64,000 nucleotides of DNA, from assembly GCA_016223165.1 (NCBI GenBank), contig JACRPO010000009.1, positions 1,426,001 through 1,490,000 of the forward strand, written 5' to 3'. The translations under genes and the position numbers were made by a program. The DNA is from Burkholderiales bacterium. Its GTDB lineage: Bacteria; Pseudomonadota; Gammaproteobacteria; Burkholderiales; Burkholderiaceae_C. This document shows positions 5,848-15,871 of this stretch, one piece after another; position 1 is the stretch's first letter; the number at the start of each line of letters is the position of its first letter. The notes under the pieces were generated by a model, which saw only the letters and a list, made by a program, of their open reading frames with translations, was not told the DNA's origin and made no database searches.

Positions 5848-7959
5848 GTGGAAGCCGCGGTGGATGACATGGCAGTGGCCGGCTACGCGCTCAGCGCCGC
5901 CGTCCACCTGATCTTTCTCGCCTTCCTGGCCTGGACGGGCCGCATGCCGCGCGGCTCGCCGCTCAGCTCGGGTCTGTTCATCGGCGCGCTGCTGGCCAGC
6001 GCGCTGTGGGCCGCGGCGCAGGCACTGGGGCAGGCCGCGGGCGACCCGGCCTGGCTGGCCGCTGCGGCCCTGCTCGACCTCACACGCTACGCGATGTGGT
6101 TGGCCTTCCTCTACACGTTGATCGGCGCGATGCGGGAGGGTGACTCGCCGCGCGTCCCTTCTGCCCTGCGCTGGGTCCTGGTGGCCACGCTGGTCGCCGC
6201 GCTGCTGCTTCAGGGCGTGCGCGTCGCGGCGGGCGCCATCGTCCATCCCGGGTCGCGGTTCGTTCTCCTGGTGCTCCTGGCGCTGCCGCTACTGGGCCTG
6301 CTGCTGCTCGAGCAGTTGTTCCGCAACCTCGGCGAGGACCCACGCTGGTTCGCCAAGCCGGTGTGCATCGGCCTGGCGATCATCTTCGCCTTCGACATCT
6401 ACATGGTGTCGCAGGCCTTCCTCTTCGGGCAGGCCGACGAAGACACCCTCGGCGCCCGCGGTCCCGTGCACACGTTGGCCGTGCCTTTCCTGATGATCGC
6501 CGCGCGCCGGCGCGCCGACTGGATTGCCCGGCTGCAGGTCTCGCGCTCGGCGGTCTTCCACTCGGCGACGCTCGTGCTGGCCGGGCTGTACCTGCTCTTC
6601 GTCTCCAGCCTCGGCTACTACGTGCGCTTCTTCGGCGGCACCTGGGGTCGCGGCCTGCAGCTCAGCCTGCTGTTCGCGGCACTCGCATTGCTCGTCGCCT
6701 TCGCGGTCTCCGGCGCCCTGCGGTCATGGCTGCGTGTCTTCGTCGGCAAGCACTTCTTCAGCTACCGCTTCGACTACCGCGAGGAGTGGCTGCGCTTCAC
6801 TGCCATGCTGTCCACGCGCGGCTCGCCGCACGAGATCGGCCGGCTGATCGTGCGTGGACTTGCCGACATGGTCGAGTGCCCCGCCGGCAGCTTGTGGACG
6901 CGCGCCGACCCCGACGGCCCGTTCCGGCAGATGGCGCGCTGGAACGCCGCGCACATCGAAGGCCAGGAGCCAGCGGACAGCGCCTTCAGTGCCTTCCTTC
7001 GCCGCACGGGCTGGGTCATCGATCTCGACCAGCTGCGCTCCGCGCCGCGCCTGTACGACGGCCTCGCGCTGCCAACCTGGCTGCTCGGCGCACCGCCTCC
7101 CTGGCTGGTGGTGCCGCTGCTCGCCGGCGACGACCTGCTCGGCTTCGTGCTGCTGGCGCATCCACGCACGCGTGTCGACGTCAACTGGGAGGTGCTCGAC
7201 CTGCTCAAGACCGCCAGTCGCCAGGCCGCCGGTCACCTGGCCCAGATGCAGGCCACCGAGGCATTGCTGGAGGCGCGCAAGTTCGACGCCTTCAACCGCA
7301 TGTCGGCCTTCGTCGTGCACGACCTCAAGAACATCGTCACCCAGCTGTCGCTGATGCTGAAGAACGCGGAACGCCTGCACGACAACCGCGAATTCCAGCG
7401 CGACATGTTGCTGACCGTGGAAAGCTCGCTCGCCAAGATGCGGCGCCTGATGCTGCAATTGCGCGAAGGGACTCCAGCGGCCGGCGTCAGCGTCGGTGTG
7501 GCGCTGAGTCCCATCGTTCGGCGCCTGCAAGCGCTGGCCAAGGGGCGCGGACGCACGCTCGAGGTCGCGCAACTGGAACACCTGGCCACGCGTGGCCACG
7601 AAGACCGGCTCGAACGGGTGCTCGGGCATCTGGTGCACAACGCGCTCGATGCCACCACGGCCGACGGCAGCGTCTGGATGTCGGTCGAGCGCGAAAGCGG
7701 TCAGGTCCGCGTCGAGGTCGGTGACACCGGAGTAGGGATGACCGAGGAATTCGTGCAGACGCGCCTGTTCAAGCCGTTCAGCAGCACCAAGGGCAGCGGC
7801 ATGGGCGTGGGCACCTTCGAGAGCGCGCAGTACGTGCGCGAACTCGGCGGCAGCATCGAAGTCGCCAGCCGCCCGGCCGAGGGCACCCTCATCACCGTGC
7901 GGCTGCCGCTCTTCGAGAGGCACCACGACTCCGACCTGATGCCGCCGGACTTCCGATGA
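5848..7959 (+). CDS. prsK: PEP-CTERM system sensor histidine kinase PrsK
   Basis: The product is 703 residues from GTG 5848; GTG 5860 or ATG 5869 are possible alternatives. The first 290 residues form about nine hydrophobic segments, followed by a GAF-like domain (about 320-460). The kinase core follows: phospho-acceptor FVVHDLKN (His491), N box HNALDA (about 597), G1 VEVGDTGVGM and G2 KGSGMGVG. PrsK is the membrane sensor of the PEP-CTERM two-component system; the signal is unknown. It overlaps prsR by 4 bases (ATGA), so the pair is co-translated. With PrsR and RpoN, such systems switch on PEP-CTERM protein genes in floc-forming betaproteobacteria. Confidence 0.93.
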   Translation: MEAAVDDMAVAGYALSAAVHLIFLAFLAWTGRMPRGSPLSSGLFIGALLASALWAAAQALGQAAGDPAWLAAAALLDLTRYAMWLAFLYTLIGAMREGDSPRVPSALRWVLVATLVAALLLQGVRVAAGAIVHPGSRFVLLVLLALPLLGLLLLEQLFRNLGEDPRWFAKPVCIGLAIIFAFDIYMVSQAFLFGQADEDTLGARGPVHTLAVPFLMIAARRRADWIARLQVSRSAVFHSATLVLAGLYLLFVSSLGYYVRFFGGTWGRGLQLSLLFAALALLVAFAVSGALRSWLRVFVGKHFFSYRFDYREEWLRFTAMLSTRGSPHEIGRLIVRGLADMVECPAGSLWTRADPDGPFRQMARWNAAHIEGQEPADSAFSAFLRRTGWVIDLDQLRSAPRLYDGLALPTWLLGAPPPWLVVPLLAGDDLLGFVLLAHPRTRVDVNWEVLDLLKTASRQAAGHLAQMQATEALLEARKFDAFNRMSAFVVHDLKNIVTQLSLMLKNAERLHDNREFQRDMLLTVESSLAKMRRLMLQLREGTPAAGVSVGVALSPIVRRLQALAKGRGRTLEVAQLEHLATRGHEDRLERVLGHLVHNALDATTADGSVWMSVERESGQVRVEVGDTGVGMTEEFVQTRLFKPFSSTKGSGMGVGTFESAQYVRELGGSIEVASRPAEGTLITVRLPLFERHHDSDLMPPDFR

Positions 7960-9338
7960 ACCAGAGCGCCACGCCCTCCTCGCCCGCCCTCCTCATCGTC
8001 GAGGACGACCTCGCGCTGCAGCGGCAGATCCGCTGGTCGCTCGACAGCTTCGAGGCCGTCACCGCCGCCGACCGCGAGTCGGCCCTGCTGCAGTTCCGCC
8101 GCCACGCGCCGCCCGTCGTGACGATGGACCTCGGCCTGCCGCCCGACCCCGACTCCGTTTCCGAGGGGTTCAGGCTGCTCGAGCAACTGCTCGACCTGGA
8201 CGCGAACGTGAAGGTCATCGTGCTCACCGGCCAGAACGCGCAGGCGCACGCCCTGCGCGCGGTGGCGCAGGGGGCCTACGACTTCCTCGCCAAGCCCTTC
8301 GAGCCCGATGTGCTCAAGCTCACCATCGAGCGCGCGCTGCGCCTGTCCGAACTGCAGGCCGAGAACCGCCGCCTGCAATCGGCCCAGGGCGTCGATGCGC
8401 TCGGCGGACTCATCACGCGCGATGCGCGCATGCTGCGCCTCGCGCGCACCATCGAACGTGTCGCCTCCAGCAACGCCACCGTGATGCTGCTCGGCGAGTC
8501 GGGCACCGGCAAGGAGGTGCTGGCGCAGGGGCTGCACGCCGCGAGCAAGCGCGCCGGGCGTTTCGTCGCCATCAACTGCGCGGCCATTCCCGAGAACCTG
8601 CTCGAGAGCGAGCTCTTCGGCTACGAGAAGGGCGCCTTCACCGGCGCCGGCAAGACCACGCCCGGCAAGATCGAGACCGCCCACGGCGGCACGCTGATGC
8701 TCGACGAGATCGGCGACCTGCCAGCCTCGCTGCAGGCCAAGCTGCTGCGCTTTCTCGAACAACGCACGATCGAGCGGCTCGGCGGGCGCAGCGAGATCCC
8801 CGTGGACGTGCGCGTCGTCTGCGCCACGCACCAGGACCTGAAGAACCAGATCCGCGACGGCCGCTTCCGCGAGGACCTCTACTACCGCCTGGCCGAGATC
8901 GTGGTCGAGATTCCGCCGCTGCGAGAGCGCACCGGCGACGCGGTCCTGCTCGCGCACGCCTTCCTGCGCCGCTTCGGGCAGGAGCAGCGCCGTCCCGGGC
9001 TCATGTTCGCCGAGGATGCGATGCACGCCATCGAAGGCCATCCGTGGCCGGGCAACGTGCGCGAGCTGCTCAATTGCGTCAAGCGCGCCGCCATCATGGC
9101 CGACGGAGAGCGCCTCACGGCCGAGGACCTCGGCCTCGCGGCCGCCGAAACCCCCGAGGGCACGCCGGGCGGCCCCTCCGACCTCAACCTGCGCGCCATC
9201 CGCGAAGCGGCCGAACGCGAAGCCATCGTCACGGCGCTGGCGCGCACGAACGGCAACATCGGCCGCTCGGCGGAGCTGCTGGGCGTGAGCCGCCCGACGA
9301 TCTACGACCTGATGAAGCGGTTGGGCATCAAGCAGTGA
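7956..9338 (+). CDS. prsR: PEP-CTERM-box response regulator PrsR (sigma-54 activator)
   Basis: This 460-residue NtrC-type regulator has an N-terminal receiver with the phospho-acceptor in TMDLGLP (D58). A central AAA+ domain has Walker A GESGTGKE (180-187), the sigma-54 loop GAFTGA (226-231) and the LDEIGDLP Walker B region. The C-terminal Fis-type helix-turn-helix is [20 protein letters not shown]. It overlaps prsK by 4 bases. All residues needed for phosphorylation, ATP hydrolysis and RpoN contact are present. A good RpoN promoter for a PEP-CTERM gene lies at 702-717, a direct local target candidate. Confidence 0.95.
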   Translation: MNQSATPSSPALLIVEDDLALQRQIRWSLDSFEAVTAADRESALLQFRRHAPPVVTMDLGLPPDPDSVSEGFRLLEQLLDLDANVKVIVLTGQNAQAHALRAVAQGAYDFLAKPFEPDVLKLTIERALRLSELQAENRRLQSAQGVDALGGLITRDARMLRLARTIERVASSNATVMLLGESGTGKEVLAQGLHAASKRAGRFVAINCAAIPENLLESELFGYEKGAFTGAGKTTPGKIETAHGGTLMLDEIGDLPASLQAKLLRFLEQRTIERLGGRSEIPVDVRVVCATHQDLKNQIRDGRFREDLYYRLAEIVVEIPPLRERTGDAVLLAHAFLRRFGQEQRRPGLMFAEDAMHAIEGHPWPGNVRELLNCVKRAAIMADGERLTAEDLGLAAAETPEGTPGGPSDLNLRAIREAAEREAIVTALARTNGNIGRSAELLGVSRPTIYDLMKRLGIKQ

Positions 9339-9499
9339 CAAATGCCCGGCGTGCCGGCTCGTGCATGCCGTGTCGCCTCGCACGCACCAGCCCGCCACCC
9401 GCCCACGGAACGATGGCCTTTGCCGGCCCGACCCGAGACAATCGCCCCCCCGGAAGCCACCCGGCGCGCACGAGCGCCGGTGCCGGCCGGCCGCCCTAT

Positions 9500-9504
9500 G
9501 AGGA
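9500..9504 (+). promoter_or_regulatory. Ribosome binding site deciding the prsT start
   Basis: GAGGA lies 8 bases before GTG 9513, while the in-frame ATG at 9498 has no Shine-Dalgarno sequence and the track start at 9342 precedes any signal peptide. This favours GTG 9513. Confidence 0.55.
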
Positions 9505-9512
9505 TCCCTGCC

Positions 9513-12296
9513 GTGAGCATCTACCGCCCCCCTCTTGCCGTCGCCGCCCTCGTCCTCGTCCTCGCCGCCGCCCTCGGAGGCTGTCGGGGCGACTCGGAGG
9601 ACAAGCTCCTCGAGTCGGCGCAGGCGTTCATGAGCAAGAAGGAATACAAGTCGGCGACGATCCAGCTGAAGACGCTTCTGCAGCGCAACGCCAACTCGCC
9701 GCAGGCGCGCTACCTGCTGGGCAGGGCGTTGCTCGAGACCGGCGACCCGGCCGGCGCGCTGCTCGAGCTGCGCAAGGCACGCGACCTTGCCCACCCGGAC
9801 GACCAGGTCGTGCCCGAGATGGCGCGCGCCATGCTCCTCACCGGAGAACATGCGCGCGTGATCTCGCAGTTCGGCGCCACCGTGCTCGGCACGCCGGCCG
9901 CCCAGGCCGACCTCTACACGAGCGTGGCCATCGCGCACGCGGCCTCGGCGCAGTTCGACAAGGCCAAGGAGTCGCTGGCGCGCGCGCTGCGCGCGAACGC
10001 CCAGTTCGCACCGGCCCTGATCCTGCAGGCGCGCCTGAAGGCAGGCGAGAACGATCTCGACGGCGCGCTGAAGGTGCTCGACGACGTGCTGGGTCGCGAG
10101 GCGAACAACGAGCGCGCCGGGACGCTGCGGGGCGAACTGCTCTGGCGTGGCAAGCGTGACGAGGCAGGCGCGCTGGCGGCACTGCGCAAGGTCATCGCGT
10201 CGACCCCGGCGGCCGTCGCGGCCCATGTGGCGCTCATCGGCATTCACGCCGAACTGGGCCGCGCCGCCGAGGCGAAGGCGCAGTTCCTGGAGCTCAAGAA
10301 GGCCGCGCCCAACCATCCGGACACCCTCTACATCGAAGGCCAGGTCGCCTTGCAGGAAGGCAACGCGCAGGCCGCGCGCGACATCGCCACGCGCATGCTC
10401 AAGGCGATGCCCAACCATCCGCGCGTGCAGCTGCTGGCGGGCGCGGCGGATTTCCGCCTGCGCTCCTACAACCAGGCCGAGACCTACCTCACCCGTGCGC
10501 TTCGCGCGATGCCCTACCACAACGGCGCACGTCAGCTGCTCGCGCAGACCTACCTGCGCATGCAGCAGCCGGCCAAGGCGCTGGAGGTGCTGGGTCCGGC
10601 CATCGAACAGAAGTCCGTCGACGGCGCCACGCTCGCGCTGGCCGGCGAGGCCCACATGCTGCTCGGCGACACGAAGCGTGCCGACCAGTGGTTCCAGCTC
10701 GCCGCCAAGGCCTCTCCGACAGACCCACGCGTGCGCACCGCGCTGGCCCTGGCGCAGTACGCGCGCGGCGAGACGCAGCCGGCCATCGACGCTCTCGAGT
10801 CGATCGCCGCGTCCGATGCCGGCGGCTCGCGCGCCGACCTCGCGCTCATCTCCGCGCGCCTGCGCGCTGCCGACTTCGCCGGCGCGCTCAAGGCTGTCGA
10901 TGCGTTGCAAAAGAAGATGCCCGAGCGCGCGCTGCCCGAGCTGCTGCGCGGTCGCGTCCTGCTCGCGAAGAAGGACACCGCCGGGGCCACCGCCGCCTTC
11001 GAAACGGCACTGCGCAAGGACCCGAAGTTCGTGCTCGCCGCCTCGGCGCTGGCAAGCCTGGACCTGGCGGCCGGCCGCAACGACGCCGCCCGCAAGCGCA
11101 TCCAGGACGTGGTTGCCGCCGACCCCAACAACGTCCAGGCGCGCATGGCGCTGGCCGAAGTCACGGCGCGCACCGGCGGCACGGGCACGGAGGTGGCGCA
11201 GATCTTCGCCGCCGCCGTCAAGGCCAACCCGGCGCAACCCGAGCCGCGCCTGCTCTACGTCGAGCACCTGCTGCGCATGGGCGACGCCCAGGCCGCCCTC
11301 ATCGTCGCGCAGGACGGTATCGCCGCGCTGCCGGGCCACAACGACCTGATGTCCGCGCTCGGCCGCGCCCAGCTCGCGGCCGGCGACGCCCGGCAAGCCG
11401 TCGGCACCTTCGGTCAACTCGCGACGAAGAACCCCGCCGAGGCCATCCACCAACTGCGCCTGGCCGAAGCGCACGTGCAGAACAAGGACCTCGGCGCCGC
11501 ACGTGCCGCCCTGCGCAAGGCGCTCGAGATCGAGCCCGAGTCGCTGGCGGCCAAACGCGGCCTGGCGGCGCTCGCGCTGCAGCAGGAACGCCCCGATGAA
11601 GCCCGCGTCATCGCCCGCGAGATCCAGAAGTCCCGCCCCAAGGAGGCGAGCGGCTACCAGCTCGAGGGCGATGTCGAGCGGCAGCAGCGCAACTGGCCGG
11701 CCGCGGTCGCTGCCTACCGCAAGGCCTTCGCCATCGCGCGCGGCACCGACCTCGCGATCCGCCTGCACCAGTCGCTGTTCGCCGGCGGCCAGCGCGCCGA
11801 TGCCGACCGCCTCGTCGCCGATTGGCAGAAGGAGAACCCGAAGGACTTCGGCTTCAGCTACTACCTCGGCGACCTCGCGATGTCGCGTGCCGACTTCGCT
11901 TCGGGCGAGAAGCACTACCGCGCCGTCCTGGACGTGCAGCCGCGCAACGCGCTCGCGCTCAACAACGTCGCCTGGCTGATGGCCAAGCAAGGCAAGACCG
12001 GGGCCGTGCCGCTGGCCGAGCAGGCCAACCAGATCCTGCCCAATCGGCCGCAGCTGATGGACACGCTGGCCACCGCGCTGGCTGCCGAAGGCGAGGTCAA
12101 GCGTGCCGTCGACGTGCAGAAGCGCGCCGTGCAGATCGATCGCCACGACCCGAACCTGCGCCTGAACCTGGCCCGCCTCTACCTCAAGGCAGGCGAGAAG
12201 CCGCAGGCGCGCGCCGAACTCGAGGACCTGGCCCGCCTGGGCGAGCGCTTCCGCGCCCAGGCCGAAGTGACGGACCTGCTGCGGCTCGCGCGTTGA
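9513..12296 (+). CDS. prsT: PEP-CTERM system TPR-repeat lipoprotein PrsT
   Basis: The 927-residue product starts at GTG 9513. It has a lipoprotein signal with lipobox LGGC (lipidated Cys24), then tandem TPR helices throughout (for example AAFETALRKDPKFVLAASALASLDLAAGRNDAA). Its length fits the PrsT family, which sits with prsK-prsR in PEP-CTERM loci. TPR lipoproteins of this kind probably scaffold an envelope complex for polymer or protein export; the partner is not shown by sequence. It ends in an overlap with the protease gene (TTGA at 12293-12296). Position after prsR suggests one transcript with prsKR, although a 174-base gap separates it from prsR. Confidence 0.9.
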   Translation: MSIYRPPLAVAALVLVLAAALGGCRGDSEDKLLESAQAFMSKKEYKSATIQLKTLLQRNANSPQARYLLGRALLETGDPAGALLELRKARDLAHPDDQVVPEMARAMLLTGEHARVISQFGATVLGTPAAQADLYTSVAIAHAASAQFDKAKESLARALRANAQFAPALILQARLKAGENDLDGALKVLDDVLGREANNERAGTLRGELLWRGKRDEAGALAALRKVIASTPAAVAAHVALIGIHAELGRAAEAKAQFLELKKAAPNHPDTLYIEGQVALQEGNAQAARDIATRMLKAMPNHPRVQLLAGAADFRLRSYNQAETYLTRALRAMPYHNGARQLLAQTYLRMQQPAKALEVLGPAIEQKSVDGATLALAGEAHMLLGDTKRADQWFQLAAKASPTDPRVRTALALAQYARGETQPAIDALESIAASDAGGSRADLALISARLRAADFAGALKAVDALQKKMPERALPELLRGRVLLAKKDTAGATAAFETALRKDPKFVLAASALASLDLAAGRNDAARKRIQDVVAADPNNVQARMALAEVTARTGGTGTEVAQIFAAAVKANPAQPEPRLLYVEHLLRMGDAQAALIVAQDGIAALPGHNDLMSALGRAQLAAGDARQAVGTFGQLATKNPAEAIHQLRLAEAHVQNKDLGAARAALRKALEIEPESLAAKRGLAALALQQERPDEARVIAREIQKSRPKEASGYQLEGDVERQQRNWPAAVAAYRKAFAIARGTDLAIRLHQSLFAGGQRADADRLVADWQKENPKDFGFSYYLGDLAMSRADFASGEKHYRAVLDVQPRNALALNNVAWLMAKQGKTGAVPLAEQANQILPNRPQLMDTLATALAAEGEVKRAVDVQKRAVQIDRHDPNLRLNLARLYLKAGEKPQARAELEDLARLGERFRAQAEVTDLLRLAR

Positions 12297-13141
12297 AGCG
12301 CGCACCACGTCTCGCGCGGCAACGCCGGGTCGTGCTGCGCGGCACTGTCGCGGCCGCCGCCCTGTGGGCCGGCGGCATCGGCGCCGCCCTGGCGCAGGCC
12401 ACTTCAGCGCCGGCGGACCTGCGCGCCATCGTCGCGCGAGCGCGCCCGTCGATCCTGCCCGTGGGCACCTACAGCGCCACCGCGAACCCGCGCTTCGGCT
12501 TTCGCGGCAGCGGCTTCGTCGTCGGAGACGGCCAACATGTCGCGACCAACGCGCACGTGCTGCCGGCCGGCGCCGAGGCCGAGCCGGCGGCACGCCTCGC
12601 GGTGCTGGCCCAAAGCGCCGCGCCTGGGCGCGAGGCCGGCGACCTGCGTTTCGCCACCGTCGTGGCGATCGACCGCGCGCACGACATCGCCCTGCTGCGC
12701 TTCGACGGCCCGGCGCTGCCGCCGCTCGGCCTCGCCGCCGGCGAACGGCCGGCGGAGGGCAAGGCCGTCGCGCTCATCGGCTTTCCGATCGGCGGCGCCC
12801 TGGGCTTCTCGCCGGTCACGCACCGCGGCATCGTCGCTTCGCTGACCACGATCGCGTTGCCCGCGCCCACGGCGGCTCAGCTGGACCCGCGTGCGCTGGC
12901 GCGCCTGCGCGCCGGCAACTTCGAGGTGCTGCAGCTCGATGCCACCGCCTACCCAGGCAACAGCGGCGGCCCCGTGCTCGATGCCGACACCGGCGAGGTG
13001 ATCGGCGTCGTCAACATGGTGCTGGTGCGTGGCAGCCGCGAGACGGCGCTGTCGACGCCGACCGGTATCAGCTACGCGATCCCGGTGCAGCACGTGCGCG
13101 CGCTGCTCGAAGAGGCGCGCTCGGCGACGCCGCCGCGCTGA
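12293..13141 (+). CDS. Exported trypsin-like serine protease
   Basis: The track ORF begins inside prsT. The real start is probably TTG 12293, overlapping the prsT stop, or GTG 12329. The 282-residue product has a signal peptide (VVLRGTVAAAALWAGGIGAALAQ). The trypsin-fold triad is complete: His88 in TNAHV, Asp131 in AHDIALL and Ser224 in PGNSGGPV. No PDZ domain follows, unlike HtrA proteins. Linkage to prsT by overlap suggests a role in the same envelope process, such as trimming matrix proteins or complex parts. Confidence 0.85.
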   Translation: MKRAPRLARQRRVVLRGTVAAAALWAGGIGAALAQATSAPADLRAIVARARPSILPVGTYSATANPRFGFRGSGFVVGDGQHVATNAHVLPAGAEAEPAARLAVLAQSAAPGREAGDLRFATVVAIDRAHDIALLRFDGPALPPLGLAAGERPAEGKAVALIGFPIGGALGFSPVTHRGIVASLTTIALPAPTAAQLDPRALARLRAGNFEVLQLDATAYPGNSGGPVLDADTGEVIGVVNMVLVRGSRETALSTPTGISYAIPVQHVRALLEEARSATPPR

Positions 13142-13187
13142 GACGATATGAGGCTGGCTCGGCGCCGACCCGCAGCGCCGGACCGGA

Positions 13188-14195
13188 CTAGACCTTGTAG
13201 TACTCGCGGTACCAGGCCACGAAGCGGCCGATGCCGGTGCGGATGTCGGTGGACGGCACGAAGTCCACCCACTGCTGCAGTGAATCGACATCGGCATAGG
13301 TGGCCGGCACGTCGCCGTCCTGCAGCGGCAGCAGGTTCTTCTCGGCCTTGCGGCCGAGCGCATCCTCGATGCAGCCGATGAAGTCCATCAGCGGCACCGG
13401 GTTGTGGTTGCCGATGTTGAAGACGCGGAACGGTGCGTTGCTCGTGCCGGGGTCGGGCATCTCGGCGCGATAGGCCGGGTTCGGTATCGCCGTTCGGTCG
13501 AGCACGCGGATCACGCCTTCGACGATGTCGTCGACATAGGTGAAGTCGCGCTGCATCCTGCCGTGGTTGAAGACGTCGATCGCGCGCCCTTCGAGGATGG
13601 CCTTGGTGAACAGGAACAGCGCCATGTCCGGCCGCCCCCAGGGGCCGTAGACCGTGAAGAAGCGCAGGCCCGTGGTCGGCAGGCCGAACAGGTGGCTGTA
13701 GGTGTGCGCCATCAGCTCGTTGGCCTTCTTCGTCGCCGCGTACATGCTCACCGGGTGGTCGACGCTGTCGTGCTCGGAGAACGGCATGCGCGTATTGCCG
13801 CCGTAGACGCTGGAGCTGGAGGCGTACACGAGGTGCTGCACGCGATTCTGCCGGCAGCCCTCGAGGACGTTCATGAAGCCGACGACGTTGCTGTCGATAT
13901 AGGCATGCGGGTTCTGCAGCGAGTAGCGCACGCCGGCCTGGGCGGCCAGGTGGATGACGCGGTCGAACTTCTCGGCCGCGAAAAGCGCCTCCATGCCGGC
14001 GCGGTCGGCGACGTCGAGCTTGATGAAGCGGAATCGTGGGTGCGGGGTGAGCCGCGCCAGCCGGTCCAGCTTCAGCTGCACGTCGTAGTAGTCGTTCAGG
14101 TTGTCGAGGCCGACCACCTCGTCGCCGCGCGCCAGCAGGCGCAGCGTGGCGGTGCTGCCGATGAAGCCGGCGGCGCCGGTGACGAGGACTTTCAT
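13188..14195 (-). CDS. NAD-dependent nucleotide-sugar epimerase (UDP-glucuronate 4-epimerase type)
   Basis: This 335-residue extended short-chain dehydrogenase starts at ATG 14195 (an ATG six codons upstream at 14213 is possible). It has the Rossmann motif GAAGFIG (residues 7-13), the DNLNDYYD segment typical of the CapI/UDP-glucuronate epimerase branch, SSSSVYG, and the catalytic pair Tyr152/Lys156 in YAATK. It would convert UDP-glucuronate to UDP-galacturonate, or a close relative, supplying sugar for the polysaccharide locus around it. It runs against the protease gene (46-base convergent gap) and diverges from the second PEP-CTERM gene. Confidence 0.87.
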   Translation of the reverse strand: MKVLVTGAAGFIGSTATLRLLARGDEVVGLDNLNDYYDVQLKLDRLARLTPHPRFRFIKLDVADRAGMEALFAAEKFDRVIHLAAQAGVRYSLQNPHAYIDSNVVGFMNVLEGCRQNRVQHLVYASSSSVYGGNTRMPFSEHDSVDHPVSMYAATKKANELMAHTYSHLFGLPTTGLRFFTVYGPWGRPDMALFLFTKAILEGRAIDVFNHGRMQRDFTYVDDIVEGVIRVLDRTAIPNPAYRAEMPDPGTSNAPFRVFNIGNHNPVPLMDFIGCIEDALGRKAEKNLLPLQDGDVPATYADVDSLQQWVDFVPSTDIRTGIGRFVAWYREYYKV

Positions 14196-14221
14196 GGGCG
14201 AAGATTCTGTCATTGGCCTCG

Positions 14222-14236
14222 TGGCGGACCCCGTGC
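14222..14236 (+). promoter_or_regulatory. Weak sigma-54 promoter candidate for the second PEP-CTERM gene
   Basis: TGGCGGACCCCGTGC keeps TGGC, TGC and the exact 10-base GG-to-GC spacing but departs from consensus at TGGCA and TTGC. It lies about 110 bases before ATG 14346. GC-rich DNA makes chance matches likely. Confidence 0.25.
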
Positions 14237-14345
14237 GGGCCCGGGCGTGGCCGAGGGATACGGCACGACGACCGTCCTTTTCGCCGGGCAGCCGTCGCAT
14301 TTCGTCCGCTAACCTTGCTTCTTGATGCAAAGTCCCGGGCTCGAC

Positions 14346-15338
14346 ATGAAATCGTTCACGCCTGCCTCTCTTCTCCCGGCGAAGCACGTGGCGCTGTGCC
14401 TCGCTGCGCGGCGCTGGGTGCGCCGCCTGGCCGCCGCCGCGACGGCCGCGTTCACGCTGGCGCTGGCCCTGCCGGCGACGGCCGCCTACGTCCTGGCGCC
14501 GCAGTACGCGGGCAGCTTCGCCGCCGGCGCCGGGGCCGACGCGCAGTTCCATCGCATCCAGAACGACTGGGCAGGCAGCGCCGTGCTCTGGGACGAGGCC
14601 AACCGCCGCTTCGGCGGCGGCGCACCGGTCGGCACCTTCGCCTGGGGCACCGGCCTGTGGGGCCAGGTCGACTGGCTGGCCGTGCAGCAGGCGGCCGCGG
14701 GCGAAGCCAGCGCCGCCAGCGGCGCCATCGTGCAGAGCCACGAGGGCGTGCTGCCCACCGTCAACCACGGCAATTCGCGCTACACGGAGTGCTACAGCGC
14801 CACCTGGGGGCCGGCGGCCCTGGTGCCGTTCTTCGCCCCGGCGGCGCCGCTGGGCAACTGCGACAATCCCGAGGCAGGCGACCCCGCCCAGCAGAACTGG
14901 ACGGCCCGCTACAGCGGCTTCATCCGCATCACCGACCCCGGCGAGTACAACTTCAGCGTGTTGCACGACGACGGCTTCTTCTTCCGCCTCATCGGCGCGG
15001 GTGGCGCCGAGGTGGACATCGGCCGCGACTTCCTGAACCCGCGCGACCGCGTCGGCTTCGACCAGAACCTCGTGCTCGACGAGGGGCTCTACGCGTTCGA
15101 GCTGGGCGCGTGGAACCGGCTCGGCGCCGGCATCGTGGACCTGCGGTGGACGAGCGGCTGCACCGACGCCTGCGACTGGACCCTCGTGCCTGGCGAGAAC
15201 CTGCTCAGCGCGAGCCAGGTGCCGGAGCCGCCCGCCGCAGCGCTCGTGCTGATCGCGCTGCTGTCCTTGTGGTTGGCTCGCGCCGGGCTGCCACGGAAAC
15301 GCCGGCCACGCTCGAGGTGCTCGCTCCCGGGGGCATGA
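14346..15338 (+). CDS. PEP-CTERM protein with PA14-like domain
   Basis: From ATG 14346 (or ATG 14325) the product is 330 residues: a long N-region and signal peptide ending LPATAA, then a mature domain with [29 protein letters not shown]. This resembles PA14-type carbohydrate-binding beta-barrels, which carry such an internal DDG turn. The C-terminus has VPEPPAAAL, a hydrophobic helix and a basic tail with RKRR, the PEP-CTERM signal. It is the local surface or matrix protein that would need exosortase. Its stop overlaps the next ATG (ATGA), so it leads the polysaccharide synthase genes. Confidence 0.82.
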   Translation: MKSFTPASLLPAKHVALCLAARRWVRRLAAAATAAFTLALALPATAAYVLAPQYAGSFAAGAGADAQFHRIQNDWAGSAVLWDEANRRFGGGAPVGTFAWGTGLWGQVDWLAVQQAAAGEASAASGAIVQSHEGVLPTVNHGNSRYTECYSATWGPAALVPFFAPAAPLGNCDNPEAGDPAQQNWTARYSGFIRITDPGEYNFSVLHDDGFFFRLIGAGGAEVDIGRDFLNPRDRVGFDQNLVLDEGLYAFELGAWNRLGAGIVDLRWTSGCTDACDWTLVPGENLLSASQVPEPPAAALVLIALLSLWLARAGLPRKRRPRSRCSLPGA

Positions 15339-15871
15339 CATCGCCGCGCGGCGTCGGCCTCGGCGGCTGGCGGCGCACGGCGCATGTGCTGGCCATCGTT
15401 GCCGGCTGGGTGCTGTTCTTCTGGGGCTGGCACCGCGTGCTGGCCTCGACGCCCGACTTCGCCGCGTTGCAGCTGTTGATGCTGGGCGCCGCCACCGTCG
15501 TGCCCGTGGTCACCGTCTCCTGGATCCTGCACAACCGCGGCATCCACCGCCGCAAGGGCCCGCGCCGCCACGTGCCCGCCGCCACGCTCGAGTACCGCGT
15601 CGACTTCAACGGCCGCGAGATCGTCGCCGACTTCCGCGCGCTGGCGCAGGTGCGGCGCGTGCACATCGTTGTCGACGGAATGCGCAAGCACTACGGCGAT
15701 GACGCCGCCGCCATGGCGCAAGGCGGCTCTGCCGTTGCGCGTGGTGCGCGCGAGCGGCACGCGCTCCGCCGCCCGCCGGCGCCGCAGGACGCGGCCACGC
15801 ACACGCCGGTCGCGGCGAGCGCGGACGACGCCTCGCCGCCGCGCGCCACCGCTGCGCCGCCTGCCTCATGA
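15335..15871 (+). CDS. Small membrane protein, PgaD-like partner of the synthase
   Basis: The start at ATG 15335 overlaps the preceding stop. The 178-residue product has two membrane helices near the N-terminus ([20 protein letters not shown] and [21 protein letters not shown]), then a basic segment and an Ala/Pro-rich tail. Size, two helices and overlap with a PgaC-like synthase match PgaD, the accessory subunit of poly-N-acetylglucosamine synthases. Sequence identity to PgaD is not obvious, so the name rests on topology and context. Confidence 0.6.
   Translation: MTSPRGVGLGGWRRTAHVLAIVAGWVLFFWGWHRVLASTPDFAALQLLMLGAATVVPVVTVSWILHNRGIHRRKGPRRHVPAATLEYRVDFNGREIVADFRALAQVRRVHIVVDGMRKHYGDDAAAMAQGGSAVARGARERHALRRPPAPQDAATHTPVAASADDASPPRATAAPPAS

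Noticed and set aside
7701-12593. A 1630-residue minus-strand ORF across prsK, prsR, prsT and the protease region
   Set aside because: It is an Arg/Ala/Gly-rich shadow frame of high-GC genes, with no domain pattern; the plus-strand genes carry all conserved motifs.
14222-14236. A firm second sigma-54 promoter
   Set aside because: It fits the spacing but misses key consensus bases, so it is listed only as a weak candidate.
13188-15341. A single 717-residue minus-strand protein
   Set aside because: Only the C-terminal 335 residues (start 14195) form the epimerase; the rest is a shadow of the PEP-CTERM gene.
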